A stretch of 50,278 nt of DNA from a virus, in IMG/VR virus record IMGVR_UViG_3300007541_000030, positions 1-50,278 of that record; one strand, given 5' to 3'. Numbering within the stretch: position 1 is the stretch's first letter; each line of letters begins with the position of its first letter. The notes beneath the pieces are model-generated. The model made no database searches. It worked only from the letters and a program-made list of their open reading frames with translations, and had not been told where the DNA came from. Below, in pieces: positions 23,904 to 32,483 of the stretch. The translations under genes and the position numbers were made by a program.

Positions 23904-25141
23904 TATTTCTGCCAACCCTTAATGTAATCAGTCGAGAAGTTTGCTCTACTAAAAGCTAGCCTGTCGACGAGTTTCAAGCTATTCTTACCTAAGTGATCGA
24001 TAGCTACGAAACCTTCTTGACCCGTAACTTCAAATCCACTCTTTGTTTTTAAGAATGTTTTGAGTCCGTCGACGTGGTTAAGCTTCTCGATTACCATGTG
24101 CTTAGCGTCAACTAATAAGTTATAGAGTGTGAATACTTTCTCGATCTCGCGAATATTTCGTCTGTCGAAGAACTTAAGAATCTCTGCACCCTTAGCGATC
24201 TTGGCGTCTTTACTCGCCTGAGACTTAACTTTGCTTGCTTCTTTCTGATAGTACTCTTCGATGTATCTCTGTAATCCGATAACGAAAGCTTTTGGTTCTC
24301 CTACTCGCTGTCCGTCACGAACTTTTGAATTGATGTAAGTGTTTGTACGAGCGTTGAGCTCGGTGTTTGTTTTAAACTCGTTTAGAACGCTTGCTTTAAT
24401 TGTACGGAAAAGGCTTCCCGCTGTAGAAAGAAGACGTGTTACTGCTTCTGTCTCTTGTTTCGTAAATGTCGCGTTACCTGACTTGTCTTCGAATACCGCA
24501 TCTACTGCCCAGACTGTTTTGGTTTTCTTGAGCTTGCTTGTAATCTTCTCTCCAAAACTTGCTGACATTGACTCAAAGTCTGATCCTCTGTACGTTGTAT
24601 GCCAAACCACACCGATTTCGGATCCTGCAATTTGTTTACCAAGGTCGCTGTTCGTTGGTACCGCGTAAACAATGGTATTAGGATGGAAAGTAATATACGA
24701 TTCTCCATCAATAGTTTCTGTTTTAAGATCGTCTTTCGTAAATAGGAAATCACCTTGAATCACTCCTTCACTGATTCCAAGCTTAGCGAATTCCTTTAGC
24801 GCGACTTTAAACTTGTCTGCTAGATCGCCACTTAGATCATTATCAATTTCTGCATTTGTTTTATAAATTTTTGGGTTCTTGTTAAACACACCTTTCTTAG
24901 CAATAAAGAACTTGCCGTCAGAAGGATCGATACCTGCAAATAAAGCAGGAGCACCGTCCCATTTTACTGTTATACTGACAGGAGCAGACGCGTTACCCGC
25001 GAGCATGTCACGTAGAGCTCGAACATAGTTAATAACATTTCTTGCACCAACAACACCACCGTCGATAACGGCATCTTCGAGGTGGGTCATATGAAGATTC
25101 TTACCGGCAGCTTCTGTTATATAAGTCTTAAAGCTTTTCAT
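23903..25141 (-). CDS. conserved T4-like protein with ligase-like KWDG motif and capsid-targeting start
   Basis: 412 residues. Starts MKSFKTYITEAAG, close to the T4 internal-protein leader, with I-T-E before A. K60-W-D-G-A-P followed by FFIAKKG (78-84), VIQGDFLF and IGVVWHTTYRG recall motifs I, III and IV of the RNA/DNA-ligase nucleotidyltransferase fold. This is my reading, not an alignment. The family is common in T4-like phages without known function (I recall DUF6267). ATGA overlap with the kinase-like gene upstream. Confidence 0.65.
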   Translation of the reverse strand: MKSFKTYITEAAGKNLHMTHLEDAVIDGGVVGARNVINYVRALRDMLAGNASAPVSITVKWDGAPALFAGIDPSDGKFFIAKKGVFNKNPKIYKTNAEIDNDLSGDLADKFKVALKEFAKLGISEGVIQGDFLFTKDDLKTETIDGESYITFHPNTIVYAVPTNSDLGKQIAGSEIGVVWHTTYRGSDFESMSASFGEKITSKLKKTKTVWAVDAVFEDKSGNATFTKQETEAVTRLLSTAGSLFRTIKASVLNEFKTNTELNARTNTYINSKVRDGQRVGEPKAFVIGLQRYIEEYYQKEASKVKSQASKDAKIAKGAEILKFFDRRNIREIEKVFTLYNLLVDAKHMVIEKLNHVDGLKTFLKTKSGFEVTGQEGFVAIDHLGKNSLKLVDRLAFSRANFSTDYIKGWQK

Positions 25142-26190
25142 CGTTGTCTTTCTCGCTCTCGTTGTCGTTGTGCGGCCATGTCTTGAGTATCATGACGGCG
25201 CTGCATCATTTCTTTTTCTCGTTTTTGTTTAGCTAATAGTCTTTGTTTTTCGTCTGCCTGTCTTGCGTTCAGTTCTGCATCTTCAAATGCAACACCTTTA
25301 TGCGTATGCTTAAGTTCTCCACTATACTTTTTGAGCATACGCTTAGTTAAATCTTTTGGTTCAGTCGCAGTAATTTCATCAGGAATCTTACCACTAAAAT
25401 CATAAGCGTCTACATCACCGTCGTTGTCTCTGTCGAAATGTTTAAGAGCGTCTTTTGACTGGTGCTTGAAACTTACACCGATACCAAGATGATGCTTAAC
25501 AGATCTCTTGTCTTCTTTAATACCGCGAGCCTTTTTCTGTTGGCTTAACCAATTCTTAGCGATGTAATTCTCAGGAGGTGTTTTAGACCAAGCAGCTACT
25601 CGCTTATAAACCGATGTTAGAATCTTTTGAGAATCCGAACCGTCTGAATTGTCAACTACAATCAAGCGATCTCTAAATAAGTTTTGGAACCTACCAATAT
25701 TCTTCTGAACGTCGTTCCACATTTTCTTAACAGTATCATCAGGCAAACTTCTAGCGCGCTTTTGATTACGGCTTAGTGCTGTTTCAATGTCAGTATTAAC
25801 GAACAACATCATTACACTATAACCTAATTCACGCACCATGTCAACTTGTTTTTTGATCTTGTCGTAGTCTTTGCCGGTTCCGTCGATAACTAGACCCAAG
25901 CGACCTTCGATTGCACGATCCATTTTCTTGCCAGTAAGAGCCTTTGCTTTACTTCGAAGTTCTTGACCACGAGGTGAAAAGATTGTTTCGGGATCTGGTT
26001 CTAAACCTGCGCGTGATAAAGCTGCTTCAAAAGCATCGTCTGAGTTGATGAGCTTGAAACCTAAGGCTTGTAGCGCGGTTTGTCCTACGACAAATGACTT
26101 TCCAGAACCAGGACCGCCGGCGAGGAATACTGCTTTGAAAATAGCAGGATCATTAATTCCTTCTTCAAAAAATCTCTTGAATTTTATCAT
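25138..26190 (-). CDS. zeta-toxin-like P-loop kinase with capsid-targeting start
   Basis: 350 residues. Starts MIKFKRFFEEGIN (possible F-E-E/G cleavage). Walker A GGPGSGKSF at 25-33, LINSDDAFEAAL, and LVIDGTGKDYDKI as Walker B-like region; this resembles zeta-toxin and polynucleotide-kinase type folds. An EF-hand-like loop DRDNDGDVDAYD follows near residue 255. The last 40 residues are very basic. Substrate unknown. Overlaps both neighbours by four bases. Confidence 0.68.
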   Translation of the reverse strand: MIKFKRFFEEGINDPAIFKAVFLAGGPGSGKSFVVGQTALQALGFKLINSDDAFEAALSRAGLEPDPETIFSPRGQELRSKAKALTGKKMDRAIEGRLGLVIDGTGKDYDKIKKQVDMVRELGYSVMMLFVNTDIETALSRNQKRARSLPDDTVKKMWNDVQKNIGRFQNLFRDRLIVVDNSDGSDSQKILTSVYKRVAAWSKTPPENYIAKNWLSQQKKARGIKEDKRSVKHHLGIGVSFKHQSKDALKHFDRDNDGDVDAYDFSGKIPDEITATEPKDLTKRMLKKYSGELKHTHKGVAFEDAELNARQADEKQRLLAKQKREKEMMQRRHDTQDMAAQRQRERERQR

Positions 26191-27686
26191 TTGTAAATCG
26201 CCTTGAATTCTGGAGACATTGTCGCTAAGAATGAAGGAGCAGATCTAAAGTTTCCTTTATAGCGAAGAGAGATGTTGCAAAGAGGAACACCACCTAGAAC
26301 TAAATCGAACTTGAGAACCGCTGCAGTCGCTCCAGGTTGAAACGCTTGAGTCGATCCAGGTGTAAACACTAAGTCAACATCTCCTTTCGAGGCAAGATCA
26401 TTGAGTTTAGTCGTTACTGTGTCGATGTCTTTGTACTCACCTGTTTCGATAACTACACCTTTCTGAGGACCGTAATCTCCGATACCAGTTACTAGTGCGA
26501 AGTCAAAGTTTACTTTCTGTAAGTCTTTTAAGTCTGATTTAAAGATAAGTTGCATGAGCTGATCAGCGATCATTTGCTTATTCTTTAGAATGATGTTAGC
26601 CATATCTTTAAACAAAGACGAGCTTGACTTGAGTTCTCTATTGACGACTTCGTTATCGACTCGCTGAATAAACTGTTTCCAGTTACGAGTGTTAGGACGA
26701 GTTTTCTCCATGTCGGCTAGAAGTTCTTTGCTTAGCTTTCCTTCACGCTTTCCACGAGCTAACACCTTGAGATAGAACAAACCAGTCTTATCGTCAAGCT
26801 GCTTCATGATTCGATTAAACTTAGAGTCTTGAAAGAGAGTTGAGAATGACTTGTTAATAAGTGTAGGATCTTCTTGATTGATTCGTTGCTTCTTCTTGAG
26901 AGAAACACCTAAGAACTTGTCGCCTTTCTTTACAATAAAGTCTGACGAGTTGAAGTCAGCCATTCCATATTTAGTGATTTGAAATTGTTTTACGTCGTCG
27001 TCCCAAGCTTGACCGGTAAGATAGACCATGTCAGCGTCACCGTATCCAGCATCATGAACTGCTTTAGCTGCTGAGACTGCTTGACAGAGATTAGGATAGT
27101 CGCCTGATAGGCTTTCGACTTGGCCTTTCTTATATCCCTTTACTTTATTAAGTCCAAGGCGGACGTCATTAATAAGAGCGTCCATTTCGTCTGAGTTTTC
27201 TGGAATTTTAAGTGTTGACTTTAAGCACAGAGCAGCGGTCATAAGTTCGTTGGGATCATCACCCGCTGCTGAACGCTTGCCATCGGGACGACAGTTAACA
27301 TAGATATAGCGATCCATGTTTTTGTATTTAATAGCGTAATCTTTTTCTTTTCTTGCAGGAGGAACAGGTCCTCTTTCTAAGTCAGGATGCTTGTCAATGA
27401 TCTCGTTTGCTAGTGCAGCAAACTTAGTACGATCTTTATCTGGCATTACCTGAGAGACAGCAAGTTTCTTACCAGTCGACTTTCCTGGTCTCTTATCGAT
27501 TTCAATTTCTGTCTGTATAGAACCGATCTGATTATCGATATCAGAAAGAAGGTCGAGCGTAAAGGCTTCTTCGTTCCCTTTGAATTCTAAATTCGCAAGA
27601 TCTTCACCCATGAATGTCATGAAGTCAAAATCAAGTTTAGAGAATCTTACTCTATTTTCAGAAAAATTTGATTTGAACTTTTTCAT
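26187..27686 (-). CDS. large unassigned protein, possible PD-(D/E)XK nuclease fold, capsid-targeting-like start
   Basis: 499 residues. Starts MKKFKSNFSENRV. Between residues 245 and 267 lies FNSSDFIVKKGDKFLGVSLKKK, with D249 and S-L-K-K, which is how a D...(S/E)xK nuclease core can look. A preceding MVYLTGQAWDDD may add residues. No other family recognised. First gene of the late trio behind a TATAAATA box and upstream of the ligase-like and kinase-like genes. Confidence 0.5.
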   Translation of the reverse strand: MKKFKSNFSENRVRFSKLDFDFMTFMGEDLANLEFKGNEEAFTLDLLSDIDNQIGSIQTEIEIDKRPGKSTGKKLAVSQVMPDKDRTKFAALANEIIDKHPDLERGPVPPARKEKDYAIKYKNMDRYIYVNCRPDGKRSAAGDDPNELMTAALCLKSTLKIPENSDEMDALINDVRLGLNKVKGYKKGQVESLSGDYPNLCQAVSAAKAVHDAGYGDADMVYLTGQAWDDDVKQFQITKYGMADFNSSDFIVKKGDKFLGVSLKKKQRINQEDPTLINKSFSTLFQDSKFNRIMKQLDDKTGLFYLKVLARGKREGKLSKELLADMEKTRPNTRNWKQFIQRVDNEVVNRELKSSSSLFKDMANIILKNKQMIADQLMQLIFKSDLKDLQKVNFDFALVTGIGDYGPQKGVVIETGEYKDIDTVTTKLNDLASKGDVDLVFTPGSTQAFQPGATAAVLKFDLVLGGVPLCNISLRYKGNFRSAPSFLATMSPEFKAIYK

Positions 27687-27722
27687 TGGATCCCTAATGA
27701 CTAAAGTTAAGATTTATTTTTC

Positions 27723-27730
27723 TATTTATA
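27723..27730 (-). promoter_or_regulatory. T4-type late promoter box TATAAATA
   Basis: Exact TATAAATA in the 45 bp gap between the helicase stop and the 499-residue gene. It would start late transcription of the three large packaged-type proteins. Confidence 0.7.
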
Positions 27731-27731
27731 A

Positions 27732-29177
27732 TTAGGTAAGTTGGACATCTCCAAAGACGTTTCGAGCTTTACGCCGAGATCCTAACCTCTGGCCGATGTC
27801 TGTTTTATCGAATAATGGCGTGTCGTCATAGTTAGAAGACTTTTTTCCAGAGCCACCACCATTCGATCCATCTTCTACGTTGATATTACGTTGTGCGCTT
27901 TCTTCAAGCTCATAGATCTTCATCTTAGCACGGTCAATACCGACGAGGAACCGACGATAGTAGCCAAGGTCGCCCCATCGATTCTTAAGTTGTTTGATCA
28001 TCAATTGACCAAGATCGTCGAGTGCTTCTGATGTTACCAATCCGAGAATACAGTCTGCAGTATGAGTGATCCCCATTGATTCGGAGGTATTTGTAAGATC
28101 AACATCAGAATTACCGTAACCGTCACGATTAAACTGAGAGCTAGTAACAACTGCACAATTAAACTCCATAGCCAGTCCACGTACTTCCTCCGCAATAGAT
28201 TTTACCAGTGTGTATGAATTCGCTGCTGCTGATCCTCGAACACGAGCAGAAGCGCATATGTTAAGGTAGTCAACGAAGATAACATCAGGCTGAAAGTTTT
28301 TCTTGAGACGAAGTTCATTGAGTAAGTGTCGGAAGTGACCTGAGTGTACCGACCCAGTAGGATACTCTTTAATGACGAGCTTACCCGTTGTTTTCGTCTT
28401 ATAGCGATTCATTCGCTTTTCAAATACATCACGAGGAATTTCTTTTACTTCGTCAATTGTAATATCCATGATGTTGGCATCAATACGACGGCCGATTTCT
28501 TCTTCAGCCATTTCCATAGTGATATACAAAACGTTCTTACCGTACATCAAGTGATTCGCAGCCATGTGGCATTTCAATAATGATTTACCACCGCCCGTAG
28601 TTGCGAGCAACACGGTCATAGACTTACGAGGTAGACCACCCTTTGTAATCTTATTTAGGATGTCAATGTCGAACGGAATGCGTTCTTCTTTCTTATGATA
28701 GTGTTCATATCGATCATCGAAGTCGTTTAGGAAGTCGTGACCGACACTACTATCAAAGCTAATTCCTAGAGAGTCAGAAAGAATCTTAGGAATAGAGCCC
28801 TTGTCGAATTCTTTGTCTTGACCATCGAGAATGAGAATAGATTTACGAATAGCGTTATAGAGGTCTTTATCTTGACAAAACTTTTCTGTTTCATCAAGTA
28901 GGAATGTCATGTTCGTATCTTTGTCTAGTTGCAGCGAACCAATAACCTGATGAACTTCATTATATTGATCTTCGTTGAGATCTTTACGCTTATCGATAGC
29001 AAGTTTAAGAGCCTCTTTTGAGGGAGGCTCTTTATACTTTTCTACATATTCAGAACAGGTTGCAAAGATTTTACGAAGAACAGTGTCATCGAAATAGTCT
29101 TCTTTCAGATAAGGATAGACCTTGCGGCTATACTCTTCATTCAGAATCAGATTCGATAAGATCGTCTTCTCTATCAT
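27732..29177 (-). CDS. 41: replicative DNA helicase, T4 gp41-like
   Basis: 481 residues, DnaB-family hexameric helicase that unwinds at the fork with gp61-like primase. N-terminal MIEKTILSNLI and VYPYLKEDYF match the gp41 start. Walker A ATTGGGKS at 192-199, VLYITMEMAEEEIGRR, Walker B-like DVIFVDYLNI and SSQFNRDGYG follow. The 5' end overlaps uvsX by 41 bp, and an internal promoter lies in uvsX. Confidence 0.93.
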   Translation of the reverse strand: MIEKTILSNLILNEEYSRKVYPYLKEDYFDDTVLRKIFATCSEYVEKYKEPPSKEALKLAIDKRKDLNEDQYNEVHQVIGSLQLDKDTNMTFLLDETEKFCQDKDLYNAIRKSILILDGQDKEFDKGSIPKILSDSLGISFDSSVGHDFLNDFDDRYEHYHKKEERIPFDIDILNKITKGGLPRKSMTVLLATTGGGKSLLKCHMAANHLMYGKNVLYITMEMAEEEIGRRIDANIMDITIDEVKEIPRDVFEKRMNRYKTKTTGKLVIKEYPTGSVHSGHFRHLLNELRLKKNFQPDVIFVDYLNICASARVRGSAAANSYTLVKSIAEEVRGLAMEFNCAVVTSSQFNRDGYGNSDVDLTNTSESMGITHTADCILGLVTSEALDDLGQLMIKQLKNRWGDLGYYRRFLVGIDRAKMKIYELEESAQRNINVEDGSNGGGSGKKSSNYDDTPLFDKTDIGQRLGSRRKARNVFGDVQLT

Positions 29178-30201
29178 ATTGTACTTCCTTAGTAGTTAGT
29201 TTAAATTTACGCTCAATAAAGTCATTGAATTTTTGATCAGCAACTAGACCTTCAAAGAATTCATCATCATTCTCAATATCTTTTTGTCTGCGCTTCGGTT
29301 CAATGATTTCACCAGTATCCATGTTGACCATATTATACCACCCTTGGTTGGCTTTTGTCAAATGGCCAGACTCAAGAGCTAGATCAAATAGCGCTGACCA
29401 CTTTTGAATACCACTATCATATAGTACAGTGAATGGTAGCTTGGATTTTTCTTTGACGTAACGAGACTTTTCGATATTGATGGTAAACTTCCAACCGGCT
29501 AGATCACTACCATCTTTTTCTTGAGACTTAGTAATGATAAAGATCTGGTTAGCTGAGTAGTAGATGCCCGTACCACCAGAAACAACAGCCTTAGGAAATA
29601 GACCTATCTCCATGTAAGTATGGTTGATAGCGACCAGAGGAATTTCTTTTGCTGTGAGCTTAGGTGTAACGATACGGAACAAAGACTTCAGCTGCTTAGC
29701 ACGAGACATGTCAGCAACTGACTTTTCGTTTTCAGCGTCTTCAACTTCTTTACGAGAAGCGAGGTTACCGATTGAGTCAATCATGATGAATACACGATCA
29801 CCCTTTTCGATCTCGTTCAATCGCTTAGTAGCGTCAAACTTAAGTTGTTCAACATCCTCAATAGGAACGTGAATAACTCGATTAGTATCGATGTCGTAGC
29901 TTTCAAGATACTCAGGTGTTACACCATACTCAGAATCATATAGAATAGCAACACCATCTTCGTACTTGTCGAGATAAGCTTTCATACAATACAAACCAAG
30001 TAGAGTCTTAAAGCTTTTCGAAGCACCGGCTAACACAGTTAGACCAGGAAGTAGACCACCCTTTAGAGAACCGCAGAAAGCGATATTCACAATAGGAAGA
30101 TCTGTTTGAATGGGATCTTTGTCCTTAAAGAACGAGGATTTGGCCAGTACAGTCGATCCCTTGACTGAACCGGCTTTCAACATTTTGTCAAGTAAACTCA
30201 T
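29137..30201 (-). CDS. uvsX: RecA-like recombinase UvsX
   Basis: 354 residues. Catalyses strand exchange for recombination-dependent replication with gp32 and gp59. Walker A GASKSFKT at 59-66 has the phage-type serine/lysine form. RVFIMIDSIGNLAS is Walker B, and GGTGIYYSANQIFIITKSQ is the L2/C-terminal core. Highly acidic tail. Start follows GGAGATTAAT. Confidence 0.95.
   Translation of the reverse strand: MSLLDKMLKAGSVKGSTVLAKSSFFKDKDPIQTDLPIVNIAFCGSLKGGLLPGLTVLAGASKSFKTLLGLYCMKAYLDKYEDGVAILYDSEYGVTPEYLESYDIDTNRVIHVPIEDVEQLKFDATKRLNEIEKGDRVFIMIDSIGNLASRKEVEDAENEKSVADMSRAKQLKSLFRIVTPKLTAKEIPLVAINHTYMEIGLFPKAVVSGGTGIYYSANQIFIITKSQEKDGSDLAGWKFTINIEKSRYVKEKSKLPFTVLYDSGIQKWSALFDLALESGHLTKANQGWYNMVNMDTGEIIEPKRRQKDIENDDEFFEGLVADQKFNDFIERKFKLTTKEVQYDREDDLIESDSE
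29332..29361 (-). promoter_or_regulatory. sigma70-like promoter inside uvsX
   Basis: Minus strand TTGACA, 18 bp, TATAAT preceded by TGG. It lies in the 3' part of uvsX and would give extra transcription of the gp41-like helicase gene. Confidence 0.7.
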
Positions 30202-30202
30202 A

Positions 30203-30484
30203 TTAATCTCCAGTTAAAATGTCATGAAGCTTATCTGCGAATGCATCGAGTTTATCATAACGGTCAGGCCAGTAGATATAATCTTTTTCTGGATTTGCCT
30301 TGAGGTTATTCAATAGCGGCATTATTGCATCATAAAGTAGTTGTGCTTTTGAAGTCGTGGACGCGAGCGCTGAAGTGAGGTTAGCCTTTTCTTCTTTAGC
30401 AGCTCGGACAACTTCGAGTTCGTCTTCCGATACGGCTGTAAAGCCGAAATCAAAATCGAGAATTGTTTCGGGTTTATCCGACAT
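30203..30484 (-). CDS. conserved small protein between gp32 and UvsX
   Basis: 93 residues, acidic N-terminus (ETILDFDFGFTAV) and a helical core with NPEKDYIYWPDRYDKLDAF. A protein of this shape is found at the same place in marine T4-like phages; role unknown, probably replication-linked. One base before the uvsX ATG. Confidence 0.7.
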   Translation of the reverse strand: MSDKPETILDFDFGFTAVSEDELEVVRAAKEEKANLTSALASTTSKAQLLYDAIMPLLNNLKANPEKDYIYWPDRYDKLDAFADKLHDILTGD

Positions 30485-30498
30485 AGACTTTCTCCTGT

Positions 30499-30526
30499 AA
30501 AAGTGGGGAGGGTTGCCCCTCCCCTA
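30499..30526 (-). terminator. intrinsic terminator or attenuator after gp32 gene
   Basis: Perfect 8 bp stem GGGGAGGG/CCCTCCCC with a four-base GCAA loop on the minus strand, followed by ACTTTTAC. It lies six bases after the gp32 stop. Partial termination here would keep gp32 more abundant than the downstream replication proteins. Confidence 0.8.
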
Positions 30527-30531
30527 ACGCT

Positions 30532-31461
30532 TTAGCTACGTGCGAGTTCTTTAAAGATTGAAAGATCGTCGTCATCGTCATCGTCAGCAACTGCACTCGT
30601 TTGTGCAACTGCTGCTTCAGGAGCAGGAGCGGATTTAAGATTGCTTAGATCCAAATCGTCGTCCTCGTCAGTTTCATAAGATGAAGGAGCTGCTTGCTCT
30701 ACAGTGTCCGCAGCAAGATCAAGTACTCGATAGAGCTTGGTCTTAAGTTCTGCATAGGACTTGAAGTTCTTAGGATCAAGAAGTTCTTGTAGAGAATGCT
30801 GAGTCTTCCAAACTTGTTCCATCTTATCGTCATCATCAAATAGAGGCTCTGGAGCATCAAACTCAGACTTGTCGTAGTTAGGATAACCTTCGAACTGTCG
30901 AATCTTTAGGCGGAAGTTTGCACCTTCCCAAAGATCAAACGGATTTACTGGTTCCTCATCTTCAAAAGTTGGGTTCATAAGATCGTTCAACTTATCAAAG
31001 ATTTTCTTACCGAAAGCGTATAGGAATACTTTACCTTCGTTTTCTGGGTTTGCAGGATCCTTTAGTACGTAGATGTTTGAAACGTACTTCAGCCTGCGCT
31101 TTTGCTTACGAGCTTGGTCTTTGTCAGACTCGACACCTGAGTTCCAGAGCTTAGAGTTAAACTCAGAAACTGGATCGTCTTGACCGAGAGTGGTAAGCGA
31201 GTTTTCAATGTACCAAAGGCCGGTAGGACCTTGGAATCCGTGATCCCATACACGAACAAAAGGCATTTCCTCGCCTGGAGCTGCAGGTAGGAAACGAATG
31301 ACTGCGAAGCCGTTACCAGCTTTGTCACGAGTAGGTTTCCAAAACTTGCCTTCGTTAGGATCTGAATAGGATTTGGTTGAGATTTTCTCGAGTTGAGCGT
31401 TCAGCTTTTCGAGAGATTTGTTACGATTCTTCTTGAGAGAAGCGAAATCGGTAGGTGCCAT
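30532..31461 (-). CDS. 32: single-stranded DNA-binding protein, T4 gp32-like
   Basis: 309 residues. Basic N-terminal LEKLNAQLEKISTK (cooperativity region), OB core with GFAVIRFLPA, HGFQGPTGLWYIENSLTT and YVSNIYVLKDP, and an acidic tail with runs of Asp ending SIFKELARS. The T4 zinc ligands are missing: where T4 has C-P-V-C after SLTT, here it is DDPVSEFN. The same loss is known in cyanophages. Expressed from a promoter inside gp59 and possibly from a late box. Confidence 0.92.
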   Translation of the reverse strand: MAPTDFASLKKNRNKSLEKLNAQLEKISTKSYSDPNEGKFWKPTRDKAGNGFAVIRFLPAAPGEEMPFVRVWDHGFQGPTGLWYIENSLTTLGQDDPVSEFNSKLWNSGVESDKDQARKQKRRLKYVSNIYVLKDPANPENEGKVFLYAFGKKIFDKLNDLMNPTFEDEEPVNPFDLWEGANFRLKIRQFEGYPNYDKSEFDAPEPLFDDDDKMEQVWKTQHSLQELLDPKNFKSYAELKTKLYRVLDLAADTVEQAAPSSYETDEDDDLDLSNLKSAPAPEAAVAQTSAVADDDDDDDLSIFKELARS

Positions 31462-31514
31462 AATAGTTTTCTCCTTTATATAGCGTTATATAGCATTTTA
31501 TTTAGTTTAGCGAA

Positions 31515-31543
31515 ATATACGTCGGTTGTGACCGACGATATAT
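31515..31543 (-). promoter_or_regulatory. hairpin in gp32 leader
   Basis: Stem CGTCGGT/ACCGACG with a four-base loop, extendable by flanking ATATA/TATAT pairs, in the leader of the gp32 gene. T4 gp32 represses its own translation by binding a leader pseudoknot plus unstructured A/U-rich RNA; this hairpin followed by AT-rich leader could serve the same purpose. No T-tract, so a terminator is less likely. Confidence 0.5.
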
Positions 31544-31548
31544 TTATA
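31541..31548 (-). promoter_or_regulatory. possible late promoter box TATAAATA upstream of gp32
   Basis: Exact TATAAATA abutting the gp59 stop, about 80 bp upstream of the gp32 ATG. It also forms part of the extended hairpin arm, so it may be fortuitous. Confidence 0.4.
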
Positions 31549-32151
31549 TTAGAAAAAGTGGCCACGGATAATATCCTTGAACTTTTTTTCATCATACACT
31601 AGGAAGGGCTTATACTTCTTAGCAAGTCTTATTATATCACGCGACACGATTTTGTCAACTATTTTTTCACTCCAGTATGAAAATATTTTTGCGGTATGAG
31701 CAAGAATAGTGAAAGTCTCTAGCGAGATTTTCTTCTGACTGTACAGTGTCATAATATAAGGATGTTGTCCATCACGTGATACAAAGTTGAGTTGATAGTC
31801 ACTATATAAGTGATACAACTCGGATTTGAAAACATAACTCAGAGAGTCTTGCTTTCGCTTCCATTCGGTGTATCTGGCTTCGGCTTCTTCATCGAGAATT
31901 TCGCGAACCCAGATTTCTGGTTTGACGATCATGTTCGCGAGGATTAGGTTTTCATAATCATCGCGTTTCGCTAGCTTAGCGAAAAAGTATGCGTCGTTTC
32001 TTCCATTGAATGTGTCAAATGAAGCTCTGATCTTTCCGTTGTACTTGAAGTAGTCGTAGGAATCAGAAGTAAAATGCTTTTTGAGGGCGAGGTATTTTAC
32101 GTAGGCTTCAAATGATCGATCATTCACATAGGTCTGTGAGATCTGTCTCAT
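31549..32151 (-). CDS. 59: helicase loader, T4 gp59-like
   Basis: 200 residues. SFEAYVKYLALKKHF, GRNDAYFFAKLAK and LILANMIVKPEIWV, with a C-terminal domain containing ISLETFTILAHTAKIF, follow the T4 gp59 pattern. The protein loads gp41 onto gp32-coated DNA. The ATG overlaps gp33 by 32 bp; a GTG eight codons downstream (VNDRSFEAYV) would remove most of the overlap and is a plausible start. Confidence 0.88.
   Translation of the reverse strand: MRQISQTYVNDRSFEAYVKYLALKKHFTSDSYDYFKYNGKIRASFDTFNGRNDAYFFAKLAKRDDYENLILANMIVKPEIWVREILDEEAEARYTEWKRKQDSLSYVFKSELYHLYSDYQLNFVSRDGQHPYIMTLYSQKKISLETFTILAHTAKIFSYWSEKIVDKIVSRDIIRLAKKYKPFLVYDEKKFKDIIRGHFF
31631..31658 (-). promoter_or_regulatory. sigma70-like promoter inside gp59 gene, upstream of gp32
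   Basis: Minus strand TAGTTGACA, 16 bp, TATAAT in the 3' end of the gp59 gene. It would supply gp32 independently of the gp33-gp59 transcript. Confidence 0.75.
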
Positions 32152-32359
32152 CTTTTCTTACCATCTTCAATTTGATAGCTTCAGATTTTACTTTCTCTCG
32201 AAGTATCGAGGACTTCTTAACGATCTGAGCTATCGTTTCAATTTCAACATTGTTCTTTTCGGCAAAGTCAACTAGCGCGTCGATATACGGCACGCCTCTG
32301 GAAATGTGCTTAGAGATTTCATGATGGATTTTGTCGGGTGTCATTGCTACAACTGACAT
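32120..32359 (-). CDS. 33: late transcription coactivator, T4 gp33-like
   Basis: 79 residues of helical type: HHEISKHISRGVPYIDALVDFAEKNNVEIETIA matches the gp33 core of marine T4-like phages, bridging RNA polymerase to the sliding clamp at late promoters. Its presence supports the reading of TATAAATA boxes. I chose the ATG with GGAG upstream. An ATG nine codons earlier would coincide with the predicted transcription start and have no leader. Confidence 0.8.
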   Translation of the reverse strand: MSVVAMTPDKIHHEISKHISRGVPYIDALVDFAEKNNVEIETIAQIVKKSSILREKVKSEAIKLKMVRKDETDLTDLCE

Positions 32360-32394
32360 TTCTGTTTCTTCTCCGGTATTTTTCATGAGTATCT

Positions 32395-32423
32395 ATTATA
32401 TCCTAGATTGATGGAAATGTCAA
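32395..32423 (-). promoter_or_regulatory. sigma70-like promoter of gp33-gp59
   Basis: Minus strand ACAGTTGACA, 17 bp, TATAAT. Nearest of two tandem early promoters upstream of gp33. Confidence 0.85.
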
Positions 32424-32450
32424 CTGTTTTTTTTCACAGTTTAGATAAGA

Positions 32451-32483
32451 ATTCGGTCCGACGGTTTATCCATCAGACCGAAT
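32451..32483 (-). promoter_or_regulatory. 5'-leader hairpin between tandem promoters
   Basis: ATTCGGTCcGA pairs with TCaGACCGAAT (10 of 11) around an 11-base loop. It begins just where transcripts from the distal promoter would start, so it would form a 5' hairpin on that RNA. No T-tract for termination on the minus strand. Confidence 0.5.

Noticed and set aside
25138-26190. Zeta toxin of a toxin-antitoxin system
   Set aside because: Only the P-loop kinase fold is shared. There is no antitoxin partner, and the leader and operon place it among packaged proteins.
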